A stretch of DNA of 64,000 bases, taken from contig WHUX01000042.1 of the NCBI GenBank assembly GCA_015179025.1, positions 248,001 through 312,000 of the forward strand, given 5' to 3'. The notes below the pieces were generated by a model that was given only the letters and a program-made list of their open reading frames with translations, ran no database searches and was not told where the DNA came from. Numbering within the stretch: the stretch's first letter is position 1; every line of letters begins with the position of its first letter. Position numbers and translations under genes: made by a program. The stretch is from Terfezia claveryi. Taxonomy: Eukaryota > Ascomycota > Pezizomycetes > Pezizales > Pezizaceae. Of this stretch, positions 46,852 through 58,950 are shown piece after piece.

Positions 46852-47606
46852 TACCATTACCTTTCTTTTCTTATCTCAAACCCTTTCTTCATCAATCTCA
46901 CATCATTGATAGTCCCTCCCGCCCGTACAAGTCTTAACAAACACCGCTCCCGGCTCAGCAGCAATACATATAACACGTGGGTGTCAGTCAAGAGCGCCGT
47001 CTCGATGATCACCTTGGCTGTGGATGGTTTCACTACAGTGGTGCGTTCATGGTAAGTATGTATACGAGACTAACTATGTGTGTCATTAAAAGGGGCCGGT
47101 GAGGTACAATGCCTTCGCTTCACTAGTCATAGTCCCGAGCAGGGACCCAACGAACAACAACAAAGTCGAAACACCTGAACCAGAGAGATTGTTGGTGACA
47201 CGCTTGGCCCAATACAGCAAGACTATATCCTACCGAAATTGCTTGAAATCATCAATCATTTAGTCTGGTTGGCACAAGCCCCTCGTAGATCATTAGCATT
47301 TCCACTGACCCAGCGGGGACTACACACTACCCAATGACTAACTTTCACAAAGCTTCCTCCTTTCGAATCCTTTCTTGAAAAAAAAATCACCCCCGAACCC
47401 AAATCCCCTCGCCGCATCACACAACCCATCAACCTGTGCCCTCTGTTGCATCCGGTTTCAGCAGCGTATGATCAATAGTCTGGGGATGTAATCCCAGGCG
47501 CATGATTCACAGAGGCTGCATCCTCTTGCTGAAGAGCAGTTAGAACTTCGGCGATTTTGGCGTCGATAGCGTCGAGGGTTGGACAGCCCGTAGGTAAGGA
47601 GGACAT
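46852..47606 (-). pseudogene. deoxyribose-phosphate aldolase (DeoC-type) pseudogene
   Basis: The enzyme splits deoxyribose 5-phosphate into acetaldehyde and glyceraldehyde 3-phosphate. Here only pieces remain, in order: start MSSLPTGCPTLDAIDAKIAE with VLTALQQEDA, a frame change to TIDHTLLKPDAT (the family's N-terminal signature), another change to QVDGLCDAARGFGFG, a decayed middle, then KVIIETALLTD, AGAVFVKTC-like sequence (the Schiff-base Lys region, normally FVKTSTGF) and GGTINDVRLMKKGFEI before the stop at about 46852. At least four frame changes and loss of the central strand make it inactive. It lies next to an intact acyl-CoA-binding gene facing away. Confidence 0.75.
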
Positions 47607-47943
47607 GATTCTGGTCAGTCACTGGATATTTTATTGCAATTATAGCTCGCAGTCGTGAGCCTACAGGGAAGAAGAAGAAGCTCTGCGGAAAACCGTAGGA
47701 AGCCGTTGAGTCGAGCTACCTAAGTACATACTTGGCTATTCCCCACCCCCGCTTTGTCTTGGCACGCGCGCACCCCCTATTGTAGTAATGAAGTACAGTA
47801 CTCTAAACTTGGTCAACGTGATCACAAGAAGGCAGGCAGTTCTATCTATATCTACTCCTCTTCGCCATATACCGCCATTACTACCACCAGCGAACATCAC
47901 GGTTTACGAATAGGTCCATTCTAATCCTATAGTTACTATCACC
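47607..47943. promoter_or_regulatory. region upstream of the acyl-CoA-binding gene
   Basis: About 340 bases between the aldolase remnant and the ACBP start, presumably holding the ACBP promoter. No named element is seen. Confidence 0.4.
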
Positions 47944-48525
47944 ATGTCTTCAAAAGAATTTGATACCGCTGCTGCCGATGTCAAGAACTTGACGAATAAG
48001 CCTTCCGATGATGAGTTATTGAAGGTATGTGATTGTCTTTTACCTTCTCTCACCGTCCTGCGTGGTTCCAGGCTTGCTTCCGAGAGCAGACGGGTATATC
48101 ATTGCAACGAAAAAGAATAACGAATAGAACCCCAGATTCCCCCACATATGCCCTTGTACCCCGGATTTCAAGCATCCCCTTGCTTGCTGAGATCATGAGT
48201 TTAACTGAAGCTAACCAATCCTCTTCCCATCTTGCAGCTTTATGGTCTCTACAAGCAAGCTATATCTGGTGACAACGACACCGATAAGCCTGGGATGTTT
48301 GATTTCAAGGTAAGCTTTTTGCCGATAGCTACTCCGTGTTCCTTATAACCACCGTTCCTCGCCACCACTACCTCCGTATACTTTTGCAGTTGTCCTTACT
48401 AACTATCCTCACAGGGCAAGTACAAGTGGCAAGCCTGGGAGGACCACAAGGGAATATCCCAAGTGGATGCTGAGAAGCAATACATTGAATTTGTCGATGA
48501 ATTGAAGAAGAAGCACGGCTTTTAA
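47944..48525 (+). CDS. ACB1: ACB1, acyl-CoA-binding protein
   Basis: Small cytosolic carrier of long-chain acyl-CoA esters. Three exons (47944-48024, 48238-48309, 48415-48525) give 87 residues, the classic size. Sequence landmarks: MSSKEFDTAAADVKNLTNKP, LLKLYGLYKQAISGDNDTDK with the YKQA ligand-binding helix, PGMFDFKGKYKWQAWEDHKG with the KxxWxxW-type acyl-CoA site, and QYIEFVDELKKKHGF at the end. All four helices are present. The first intron (213 nt) is long for this window, whose introns are mostly 50-70 nt. Confidence 0.96.
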
Positions 48526-49661
48526 TTCTTACTCTGGATAGACCATGGGTGGTGATAGATATATGATGAGCGACAGTTGAAGGGAATGGGGATGCTTGTG
48601 TGTGTGATAGGAAGTGAGATACATCTTTGATGTCTTCCAAAATACCTTGTATCGATTGGATACTTGCCTTACTCTATGCATCTCAACTTAGGATGGGTTG
48701 TTGTCAACGGCATCATTCCATTTTCCACACCGATGCTTGTCCCCAAGGGATCTTTCATCTCTTCCACTTTCCCATCAGCTCCCGCGTGCACTCATTTTCC
48801 ATTTCTGAGATTATCTTACTGTCTTCTGGTATACTAACAATAGGCAAGCCTGCATGGACTCCTTAAAGGCCCACAAGTACAAGATTTTAGTGTGTAGGTT
48901 TGCCGATTTACTTGATTCCGGAAGCTGAAAGTAGAAAAATCCATAAAATCAAGTGTGATAAATTTTTTCGCCTTGTTTATGTGGGTGAAATTCTTCACGC
49001 CTGGGAATTTTGCATAAATGTATATGCCTATATGCAACCTCACTCTACCATACTTCTTCCCATCTTCCATCTATATCCTTATATATGACATTGTTTGAAT
49101 AGCTCTTCCATTCTCAGAATAAAAAAAGAAAAGACCCAACTGCAAGCAGGCTGTCAAGGTATACCTTTATATATATGTAGCGCAAGAATTGAGTTCTGGC
49201 CTCGCAATATTTGAAATACGGATTGACTGCTTTAACTCTCGTGTATGGACGAGAACAGGTCTCTGCGAGATCTCTCCCTGACGGTGATGAGGGCAGTGAA
49301 AAGTGGAAGGTAAGGGTAGAAACATTGGCTGGGGCCCAATATTCAGTGCGTCAAAGACTACCAGCCTAGATTGTAGTAACCAATTATGGTACTGACTTTT
49401 GCTATGGTCATCTGTATCGACAATATTACTCTATATAAGGTTGGCCGGTGCCAGCTACTCGAGTAGCGACAAGATGGGAGATGAGAGACCAAGATGGAAT
49501 AGTTGTGGTGTTGAACAGTAGATTGCATATCATACTCTATTTATTGTCAATAACTCTGTTGCATCTATTTTCCCTGAACCCTAGATAATGAGCTCCACTT
49601 CACAGGGCTTCTACAAATACGCATAATCATCCTTCCCTCTTCCCCAACTCCCCCCCCCCCC

Positions 49662-49694
<33 letters not shown>

Positions 49695-51107
49695 CAAGAT
49701 ATTCAGAAATCTTGTAGTAATCCTCTTCAAAACTAGGATTCAATTGAATTAGATGTTGGTTTGGAGAGAAAGAGAGAAGATATACAGTATATGTTGTAGT
49801 TAATTATACTCGCCCTAAAATCCTCCCAGAGAATCATGATAAAAAGTGTCCGGGTGCAGTAGAAAGCGGTGTAGGGGGCCAGAGTTTGGTTATACAGAGG
49901 AGAGTTGTTGGCTTTAGAGTGTGCCCCTCTTAAGAACCTTCCTCCAAGCCCAGCTATGCTGTTGGCAACAAGAGATAGCAACTCTAAATATCTTATCCGT
50001 TAGTAAAACCACTATCAAAATTCCAGAATAAAGCGATTTCATATAGTTGATAAAAGTTAGCTTACTTCTCGTAGGGTTAGTTTACATTTCCTTCAGAGTA
50101 CTACAACTCCATTTCCTTGCAAAGTTCTTACCTATACAGCTAAAAATTTTCTGAAAGGGGTACATGTTATCTATCACAAAGCAACAATTTTAATTCCTCT
50201 CAAACGGTAGAAAATTTTTTTTCTTGTCATTCTCACCGACTAGGAGAATGCACCCTATACTAGAACGTGCATGCAAACAACATGAGAAGTCGCTAGATGG
50301 GAAAATTGGGTCTTTATTGCTCTAGATAAACTACGTGTAGTCTACATGGGTGTATCTGCTGGTCAAGAATTCCAAAGACCAATCTATATGATCAAATGTG
50401 ACTATGGCTAGATGGACAAGGTTTGCAGTTTTGGCACGCTTAAAATAAAGTAAAACAGATGAGTATGATATCATCCACTGTCAGGGATTATTGACGACTC
50501 CTGATAAAGTGAGGCTGAGATTATTGTGGCTTGCAGCAGCGAATCTCGCCGAACAAAGTATATTACCGGTAGATCCAATTCAGAGTGTCTGAAATGTTAA
50601 AAATTTCTACTGCTCCCGATGATTTCTGATAAGGCGGTTTTGCTCATTCACAATCAGAACATGGCCTCTAGAATGTGGTCGCAGCCACAAAAAGCCAGAA
50701 GGGAATGTTGAATTTTACTTGACCACAGCCCGTAATAATATCCATATCATTATTTTGGGTTTTGTATATGGCACTTGGTGAACGAACGGCTGGTCACGAA
50801 ACTCAGGTGTTTGCAAGCCTTGCTCATTTAGACTGAGGGGCACGAACTCCCTACGTAGACTGATTAACCATCGTTCAGGACACCGGTTCGTTTAACTTGA
50901 TTAGTAGAGTGTATTTGGTGAAGTCCTGCTGGGCAAAGAATGGGTAGAAGGTTGATACGAGTGAAAAATGGAAGAGTTATCACTTTCAAAATAAATTGTG
51001 TGGCTGACTCATTGGGAGATAAACAATAGACATCCAACAAAAGGATACCTGGTCACCACCTGTGCGAGTTCGGGCGATAAGTCAATTGAACAACAACAAC
51101 ACCTAGA
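48526..51107. other. long AT-rich intergenic region
   Basis: 2.6 kb without a supported gene. It contains a run of 12 C followed by 28 A (49650-49689). Short open frames lack motifs and codon bias. Confidence 0.45.
49650..49689 (+). repeat. C12-A28 homopolymer tract
   Basis: Twelve C followed directly by twenty-eight A in non-coding DNA. Confidence 0.9.
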
Positions 51108-53089
51108 ATGGCATCCTCAATTATTCGATTACCTATGGTTCGGGGGGCTTTTGCACCACAATTAGGCCTCCGGACGATGGCTCCCCGCAATCTGGCTTAT
51201 GTCAGGCCTCAGGCTACCCGCAAAGCCTTGCAAACCGGACTCGGATTCTCGAGTGGTCGAGCTCCAAGGCCAAAGTCCAGGGCGTTAAGATACCTCTGGA
51301 GGGCGACATATCTGTCTGCAATTGGAGGTGTTGCATACCTTGGATATTCGATTTATGATAGCAGGAATCCACATGACCAATTTGAACCTGATCCATCCAA
51401 GAAGACCGTTGTTATTCTCGGTGAGGTCCAATTCCCATGACTTCGAGCAAGACCATAGTGCTAATAGTCAATTGGGATATATAGGCAGTGGATGGGGAAG
51501 TGTGTCTCTGTTGAAGAAGCTGGATACCTCCAATTACAATGTCATCGTCGTATCTCCTAGGAACTTCTTCTTGTTCACTCCATTACTACCAAGTTGCCCA
51601 ACTGGAACAATTGAACATCGTAGTATAATGGAGCCATTGCGCTATATCATTCGACATAAGCAGTGCGCCGTGAAGTATTATGAAGCCGAGGCGACCAAGA
51701 TTGACCATGCACGACGAGTAGTGAAGCTTGCAGACCTCTCCGACGTCAAGGGCGAAGTCAGTGAGACTGAGGTCCCTTATGACTATTTGGTCGTTGGTGT
51801 TGGTGCTGAGAATGCTACTTTCGGTATGCGCCCTTGTTACTATGAACTACTGGGACGAAATGCTGACTTGACATAGGTATTCCCGGCGTTAAGGAGCATG
51901 CTTGCTTCTTGAAGGAGATCACCGATGCCCAGAAAATTAGGACCAAGGTCATGGACTGTATTGAGACCGCCATGTTCAAGGACCAAACTGAGGAAGAGAA
52001 GGAGCGCCTTCTACACATGGTTGTTGTTGGAGGTGGTCCCACCGGCGTAGAGTTTGCTGCAGAATTACAGGACTTTTTTGAGGAGGATCTCAAGAAGTGG
52101 ATACCCGACATTGCCAATAAGTTCCATGTGACCTTAGTCGAGGCACTTCCCAACGTAAGACGTGGTTCCAAGCACAACAGGGGCAGCTTGCTAATACCTG
52201 ATTCAGGTCCTTCCCATGTTCAGCAAGACTCTCATTGAGTATACTGAAAGTACTTTCAAGGATGAAAAGATCTCCGTTCGAACCAAGACCATGGTCAAGA
52301 AAGTCACGGGCAAGAACATTGAATGTGAGGTGACCAAGCCTGATGGAACTAAGGAGAAGCAAATCCTTCCCTACGGAGCCCTCGTCTGGGCCACTGGTAA
52401 TGCAGTTAGACCAGTCGTCCGTGACCTTATGGCCCAAATTCCCCAACAGGCCAGTTCCCGCCGTGGCCTTGCTGTGAATGAGTACCTTGTAGTCGACGGC
52501 ACTGATGGTGTCTGGGCTCTGGGAGATTGTTCCGCTACGAAATATGCTCCAACCGCACAAGTTGCTTCCCAACAGGGTGCATTCCTTGCAAGGCTATTGA
52601 ACTCTATGGCTCAAACGCAGGAGCTCGAAAGTGAATTGAAGAAGCTTGAGGATCTGCAGATGCAAGCAGCAGAGACAGGAGACCGCGAGACACTCGATAA
52701 GGAGATCCAGAAGAAGGAAAAATCACTTAGGAGGGTCAAGCAGCTCAGCCCCTTCGAGTACTCTCATCAGGGATCCTTGGCGTATATCGGTATGGACAGG
52801 GCGGTAGCTGATATCACTTGGTTCAATGGTAACTTTGCAACTGGTGGTGGTGGGTTGACATATTTGTTCTGGAGGTCGGCATATATCTCCATGTGTTTCA
52901 GCAGTATGTTCCCTTTCCTTTTTCATTATCCTCGATTCCATAATTTCTGCAGCCCTGACATTCGGGATCTGAAAATTGTAAGGTATTGTCAGCAGCAGCT
53001 AACCGTGTATTACAGCTCGTAACCGTATCCTTGTTATCATGGACTGGATCAAAGTTAAGATCTTTGGTCGTGATGTTTCTAGAGAATAA
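51108..53089 (+). CDS. external alternative NADH dehydrogenase, mitochondrial (NDE type)
   Basis: Rotenone-insensitive type II NADH:ubiquinone oxidoreductase of the inner mitochondrial membrane. Exons 51108-51420, 51485-51823, 51877-52154, 52207-52903 and 53016-53089 give 566 residues. A basic presequence and a membrane-anchoring segment (ATYLSAIGGVAYLGYSIYD) precede the first Rossmann motif VVILGSGWGSVSLLKKLD (FAD). VSPRNFFLFTPLLPSCPTGT, YDYLVVGVGAENATFGIPGV and the second Rossmann motif VVVGGGPTGVEFAAEL (NADH) follow, then GVWALGDCSATKYAPTAQVA and a C-terminal amphipathic region with YLFWRSAYISM. The membrane anchor before the core argues for an NDE-type enzyme facing the intermembrane space. 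A short Glu/Lys coiled-coil insert is typical of fungal forms. No calcium-binding EF-hand is seen. Confidence 0.93.
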
Positions 53090-55161
53090 GTTTTGAGCGA
53101 GTAACCATTGCACGGGGAGGAGGGTACCACCTATATATACCAACACCTACGACAACAAACAATATCCACACCACATAAACATCTCTCACATCATATCCTA
53201 TGGTTTCCTAGATCCTCGCACATTCATCTTTAGAGAAAAGTCGATATGTACAGTACGGGTTTGTACGCATATGATTTTGATGCATTATCATATGAGAAAG
53301 TAGCACCATTTACATTTTTGGTTGCGATCGATGGGCGGCAGCTCGTAATTAACTCTTCCTTTTTTTCCCTTTTTCCCCCCTTCCTTTTTTTTTGCTGTAG
53401 ATTTCATTTAGACATTTACATTTTTTCTTCACTCGGTTGGTGCTGGCTCGTTTAGCGATGATCTTGCTTATGGGCATCCGATTTGTTTCGCTTTGCTGTG
53501 TAGTGCAAAAAGAACGGAAGCAATCGAAATCGGTGGGTGTATACTGACACCAGAGGAGGAAGTAGTCGGGAGGTGGGAGGGAGGGAGGGAGGAGGAGGGA
53601 GCTGTTTAAGCTATCCGTTCCCGGCTGTCTTGTTCCCCCGAGGTGGGATTCCATACATACATACATACATACATAGAATGTGTGAGTAAATGAAGATATC
53701 CTCATCACATCACTGTAATCTTGACGTAGCAGACTAGATTCCAGTTAAAGCGTTGGGGTGCTTTGTGTTGATTTGAATACCGGTGAGTGATGAGTTGAGT
53801 GAGCCTATGCCGCTTGGGTGACATTTTCGACCGGGCCGGGCCGGTACTTGTTGTGACTTGCCCGGAATAGGGCAGATCTATATTCGTGGAAATGTCTGAC
53901 GGATATATTACTACCCTGTACTCTCTCCAAAAGCAAACGAATAAAATATAATCAAAGGTAGCAGAGGGAATCGGTTATAGATCCGGCTAACTGCCGTTTT
54001 GGGAAATTGGGTTGGGCAACAGGGGAGTTTGTATGGAAGGTGAGGTGAGATGATTGTGGTGTGAGTTTAGTTGTTGTTGGGCCCGGTTGAACTCGACCAT
54101 TACCCCAGTGCTCACGATACATGTATCCCCACCCCCCTCTGGTCATACAATGGCGAAATCTATATTCCATTCTATATTATGACATAACACAGGGAAGCTC
54201 TAAAATTCTAAATTCCCATTTTCGTCATACAGTAGGATCTGAAAGGTAGACATCAATAGAAACATCATGCGTACATATGTCCCTACCTACCTGTTTGGCC
54301 GAGAGTAAAATGTCTATGAGGTAGGTATCATGTATGTATGGAACCGGTAAGTAACCTAAATTCCAAATCGTTGAATATGTAACACTTACAATCAAACTCC
54401 CACACCTCCGGAGTAGTATGGGCATAAAGCAATGGGGTAAATTATGCTTATAATTGTGCTATGGTTGTTATATTACAATCAAAGACTAAAGCCAGGAGGA
54501 TTGACACTACCTTTTTCTTTTTAGAAAAAAAAGTCTATACATACCCGCAATCGATTTAAGGTCACGACGGGGCCCCGAGGCCTCCCTTTTGAAGGTTCGA
54601 CCTAAGCTTTCGTTATCAGAAGCAAAGACTACGTACGGCCAACGTAAAGAACCTAGCATGAACCCGAGCGCCTCCACTCTCACCCGACTTCTCTCGAAAT
54701 CATATGCCTCAACCGGGAGCCTTCTTCATCTCAACATCATCCTAGTATAACCCTCTGCACATGAAGAGAGACCGCTTCATAAAGAAAACAACCACCGAGC
54801 TAGTGGTTTTATTAGGATTGACACATGCGACACGAGACTAACGCTATAGACATGCCGGGTTTCTCCCGAGAGATATTAATATTTCCCCCATACCGAGTGA
54901 AAACACAACTACTACTGTCCCAATAATAGAGAACAATCAAACAAACGGGACCGGAATCCAACTAGCCACCCAAAGCCATCTATCCGGTATATCGAGAGGT
55001 TATATACAGCCAGCCAGTAAGCAAAAAAAAAAAAGGATATCATGAACCACCATAAACCGAGCAAATAGCATTAGCCAAACCTTAGACGCAAACGTGAAAC
55101 AAATCAATCTATCAGGGTAACTTCAAACGTATCCTCCCGTATCAGAGAACATGCGTCGTAG
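53090..55161. other. intergenic region
   Basis: No gene supported. It holds a GGGA-rich stretch near 53572-53600 and a (CATA)n microsatellite at about 53652-53676. Confidence 0.45.
53652..53676 (+). repeat. CATA tetranucleotide microsatellite
   Basis: About six tandem CATA units in non-coding DNA. Confidence 0.85.
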
Positions 55162-57666
55162 TCAATGCCCCATGACATGCTCTACCAGCATGACCCACTC
55201 CGCACCAAACTCCACGCCATGCCTCCTCCTACTTCCGTACTTCCTCCATGCCGCACTGGGAATCCCCACATCCGCCACAAACAGCTTCCACCCCTGCCCC
55301 AACCCCCTATCTAACGCGCTCAATAACCCCGTCTTAGGCGCACCCAAACTGACAACCCACCTTGCCCTAACGCAGAAACTCCCCTGCCCGTGGCCTCTAT
55401 CACCCGAATCACTATCCAACATCGCTAGCTCCCCAGTGTGCCCATCAATCCCACTGGGCACATCAACAGACAAAACACTCGCCGAGGACTTATTTGCAAA
55501 GTTGACCAATTCGTATGCAGTCGCTTGATCATCTGTCCTGAGATCCTCAAAGGCAATATGAATTCCCAATAGCCCATCAATGATAAGTTCCGGTGGCGCA
55601 TCGATAGATTTCAGGCTCGTGGCCAGCTCAGATAGCCGCACAACTCTTCCTCCCGCATTCCGGAAGATGTTCAATTGTCGTCTGACATTCTCCAAAAGCT
55701 CATCCTCGCGGTCAAGGCCGACGACGCAAACCATAACCCTAACATGGTGATTCTTCAGATGCCTTCCTGCAGCAATTGCTCTGGCCCCAGTCTTATTATT
55801 CCCCGCAAAAACCAAGACTACTGGGAGAGGGTTGTGATTCTGACTGCTCAACCTCGTGCCAAATGCCTGAATGGCAACGCTTGCAATACCCCTTGCCGCA
55901 TTCTCAGTCATCAGGATCTCCTCCAGCCCCATTTCTGTCTCGGCAATCCTTTCCACATCGAGCATTTGTAGTGGCGAAACAATAGGACATACCCGGTTCC
56001 TTTCAGCGTCCAATGGGTTCATAGCTTGGCCGGGTCGAGTATTAGACGATATCCGTATTGAACCCCTAGACTTCGGGTCTTGTGCATTAATGCTAACTGG
56101 TCCTCCGCCGCTGGACGATGCACCTTGAGTCATTAACGCAGATGTAGTAGCAGATCCTTGCTTGGTAGAGGGCCTCCGAGGAACGCTTCGAGACATAGCC
56201 CGACGGCTGCTTCTACCGCTATTGACCGCACCATCCCTGCCTCGCCTAAAATCATCAGATTCCGAAGAGTGCTCTTCCCCAACAACTGGGGAATTCCATG
56301 GGTCCCGGTCGTCGAGGGGCTGTCCATTGGCATATGTGCTAAGGACATTTTCTGTATTCCTGTAGTTCTTCCGGAGTGGTTGTACTTTGTCCTTTCGCTG
56401 GGGCAGTCTATTGAACGATACCAGGCGAGCTTCATCGGCAGTAGTATCCTCAGCCTACAACAAATAGATTCATCAGAACTTCCTGGCCTTGTTTGTAGAC
56501 AATGGGAAATAGATACATACCCTAATCTGGCTGAATACTGTCTTTTTATCGAACCTGTCTAGATTACCCTGAAAATCAAACTCGGTCTCCCTGATATCAT
56601 TAACATCCTCTGTCGCCCATCCTTCCTCGTCGTTACCAGTTTGATAATGTCCATACTTTGAATGCTTCCTTTGATGTTTGCCACTTCCCAATATGCTCAT
56701 CTCATATCCCAAAGGCATTGAGCGTGGGCCAGTAGCACCAATTCTGTCCTGGATTGAATCCCGTCGTCCCTTGCCACCCCTACGGCTCCGCTTTCCACTA
56801 AATGCGGCTGATTGGTTTGGCAAAGCACTTAGTGCATCATCAGTCTCATCAAATGCGCTTGATTCCCCAGCTACGTCCCTCGGCGAGTATTCCTGGAAAG
56901 CAGGCTTCAACAGTGTCGGTCCCCGTTGTGGAGCTGTAAACAATTTTCTAACCACACCCTGAAGAGCAGCGGGGGGCTGAGGAGGGTGTGATTCAAGTTC
57001 TTGTTGTCTCAAAACTTTCGGGCTTTGCCTAAGTGCAGGAACAGATTGATGTGCACGTAATGATGTGGGTACGCTGCTGGTTGAGAGTGGTGGTGGTGGT
57101 GCCGCTGCTGCGACTACTGGTGTTATTTTGGGAGGGGGTGCAATGTAGTTCAGCGGGAGTGGACTGTGAGTCGAAACCTGTGCGGTAGGTGGGCGGGCTG
57201 CTGGTGCCAATGCTGCTGGTGGCGGGGCCCTCGTGAAGGAGAGAATTGCTGGATCGATAAAGTGTGAAGCCGGTGGAGGAGCTGCATGTTTGACAGCAGG
57301 TGGAGTGGGCTGTGGTTGGAATGTTTGTGCTGATTGGGGAGGGCACGGAGAAGCCACCTGCTGTGCCTGCATTGGAGGGATATTCTCCTCTTCTTCCTGG
57401 GGATAATTGGCGGGGACCACATCGAGGCCCTCAATCATAGGTCCCTGCACAGTATACGTTGGAATTTGGTAACCATTGTTTAGGAAAGTGACTACAAAAG
57501 CATCCTCATTAATTTAGGATCTATATAATGCGAAGGGGGAAGGTAGCTCACCGTTGGCGAGGACTAAGTCTTTATTTATAATGTTAACAATTGTCCCAAG
57601 AAGTTTGGTATTTGCAGAATCCTTAAGTGTGATTAGCACTGTAAGGCCGATGAATTCTGACGCCAT
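55162..57666 (-). CDS. EDC3: EDC3, enhancer of mRNA decapping
   Basis: Scaffold of P-bodies that binds and activates the decapping enzyme. Three exons (57666-57552, 57491-56521, 56454-55162) give 792 residues with the full domain order. The LSm domain is at the N-terminus (MASEFIGLTVLITLKDSANT, KLLGTIVNIINKDLVLAN). A long Pro/Ala/Gln-rich disordered linker follows. The FDF motif is ETEFDFQGNLDRFDKKTVFS, which binds the helicase Dhh1. The YjeF-N domain ends the protein (SPLQMLDVERIAETEMGLEE, VVLVFAGNNKTGARAIAAGR, ELIIDGLLGIHI, SVDVPSGIDGHTG), mediating dimer formation. The YjeF fold keeps its nucleotide-binding-like GNNKTG loop. Directly downstream of DCP2 on the same strand, 1.28 kb apart. 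Confidence 0.95.
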
Positions 57667-58950
57667 GAGAAGTGATCGCTGAGATGCAGGTGTTCGTAGA
57701 AGGATGACGATAGGACAATATTGCAGTCAATGTGATATGTAGTGTGGCGGTTGGTGGTGGAGGGATTTGATCGCGCCTCGGGTTTAGAATGTGATACCTT
57801 CCCGCGTCAATAAACGTTTTATTGGTGCTTAGTCATGGGATTTTGGCCATTGGCAACTTGAACATGTTTTGACCGACTGTCAACATATCTACATTACAAA
57901 TAGTTCACTTGGGAAAAAAGCTCAATGGTACTGACCGGGGGCTGATGTATCAATGGACTCACAAAGTACAGTCGAATTTGTCTTACTGCATGGCTCCGGT
58001 CAGAGGGTAAAGAGCGCATTGCTGCCAGAGGTAGAAGGGCCCTTTGGATTTTATATTCCAATAGATACCGCTGTTGTGCCATAGCTACTAAAACATGCTC
58101 CACCAGGAAGAACAAATCCGGGGTTGTTTGTTGCCATTTATAAATGCATCTCATCTCATCGTACATCCGCTATTGAAGGTCCCTTGTCCCTGTTTCCCGG
58201 TGGTACGCCATATATTTCATGGGCCATTGGTAATCCATACTATTGCTATGACAGCGATGCCAACATCGATCTCGTAATTGCCTTCTCCACATAGCCCATA
58301 AAATGGATTTATAGAGTCAATACTCCATTTTACTAAAACCCAAATCAAGAGGCCCTTATTTGAGTATCCCATGTTCACATAATGCAGCATAAAAATGGCA
58401 TGTGCAGGTGCCAGGCAAGTACTTATTGAGGGTAACCCATAAACCAAAAACACCGACCTCCAAACGCCCCATGGCACATTATCATTGCATTGTAATTTAA
58501 ACAATCAAATACACCACACCAAATCGCCTTTTGTTTTCCTCATTAATCTCAGATATCAAACAAACACAACCATGAAAGGAATACTCCGTAGCCAAATAAT
58601 ATAACAGTCATCACAATTAATCAATCACAGTGGAACGATAACCATGAACAGAAATGACCACACTCCTAATTAGATAACGCAAAGCAAGGAAAGACAAGAA
58701 AGAAGAATAAGGGTACTCCTGCCTCGCCAATAAAATGAGAGATTGAAGAGGACCAATACAAACCCTAATGTATAAAACCGGTAGTGTACATAACCCATGA
58801 TAGTCCTTTCCTTACACTCGTTCAGCCCCATATCCATGACAGTTGCCCCAGTCCCAATTAGCCTGAACTATCCCAGATCACACTTTCCCTCAAACGAGCC
58901 ATTGTGTCTCCTATTCCCATGCCCCACATAAACACCTTCTCCACCCACGT
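57667..58950. other. intergenic between EDC3 and DCP2
   Basis: 1.28 kb that should hold the EDC3 promoter and the DCP2 3' end. No further gene is supported. Confidence 0.45.
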
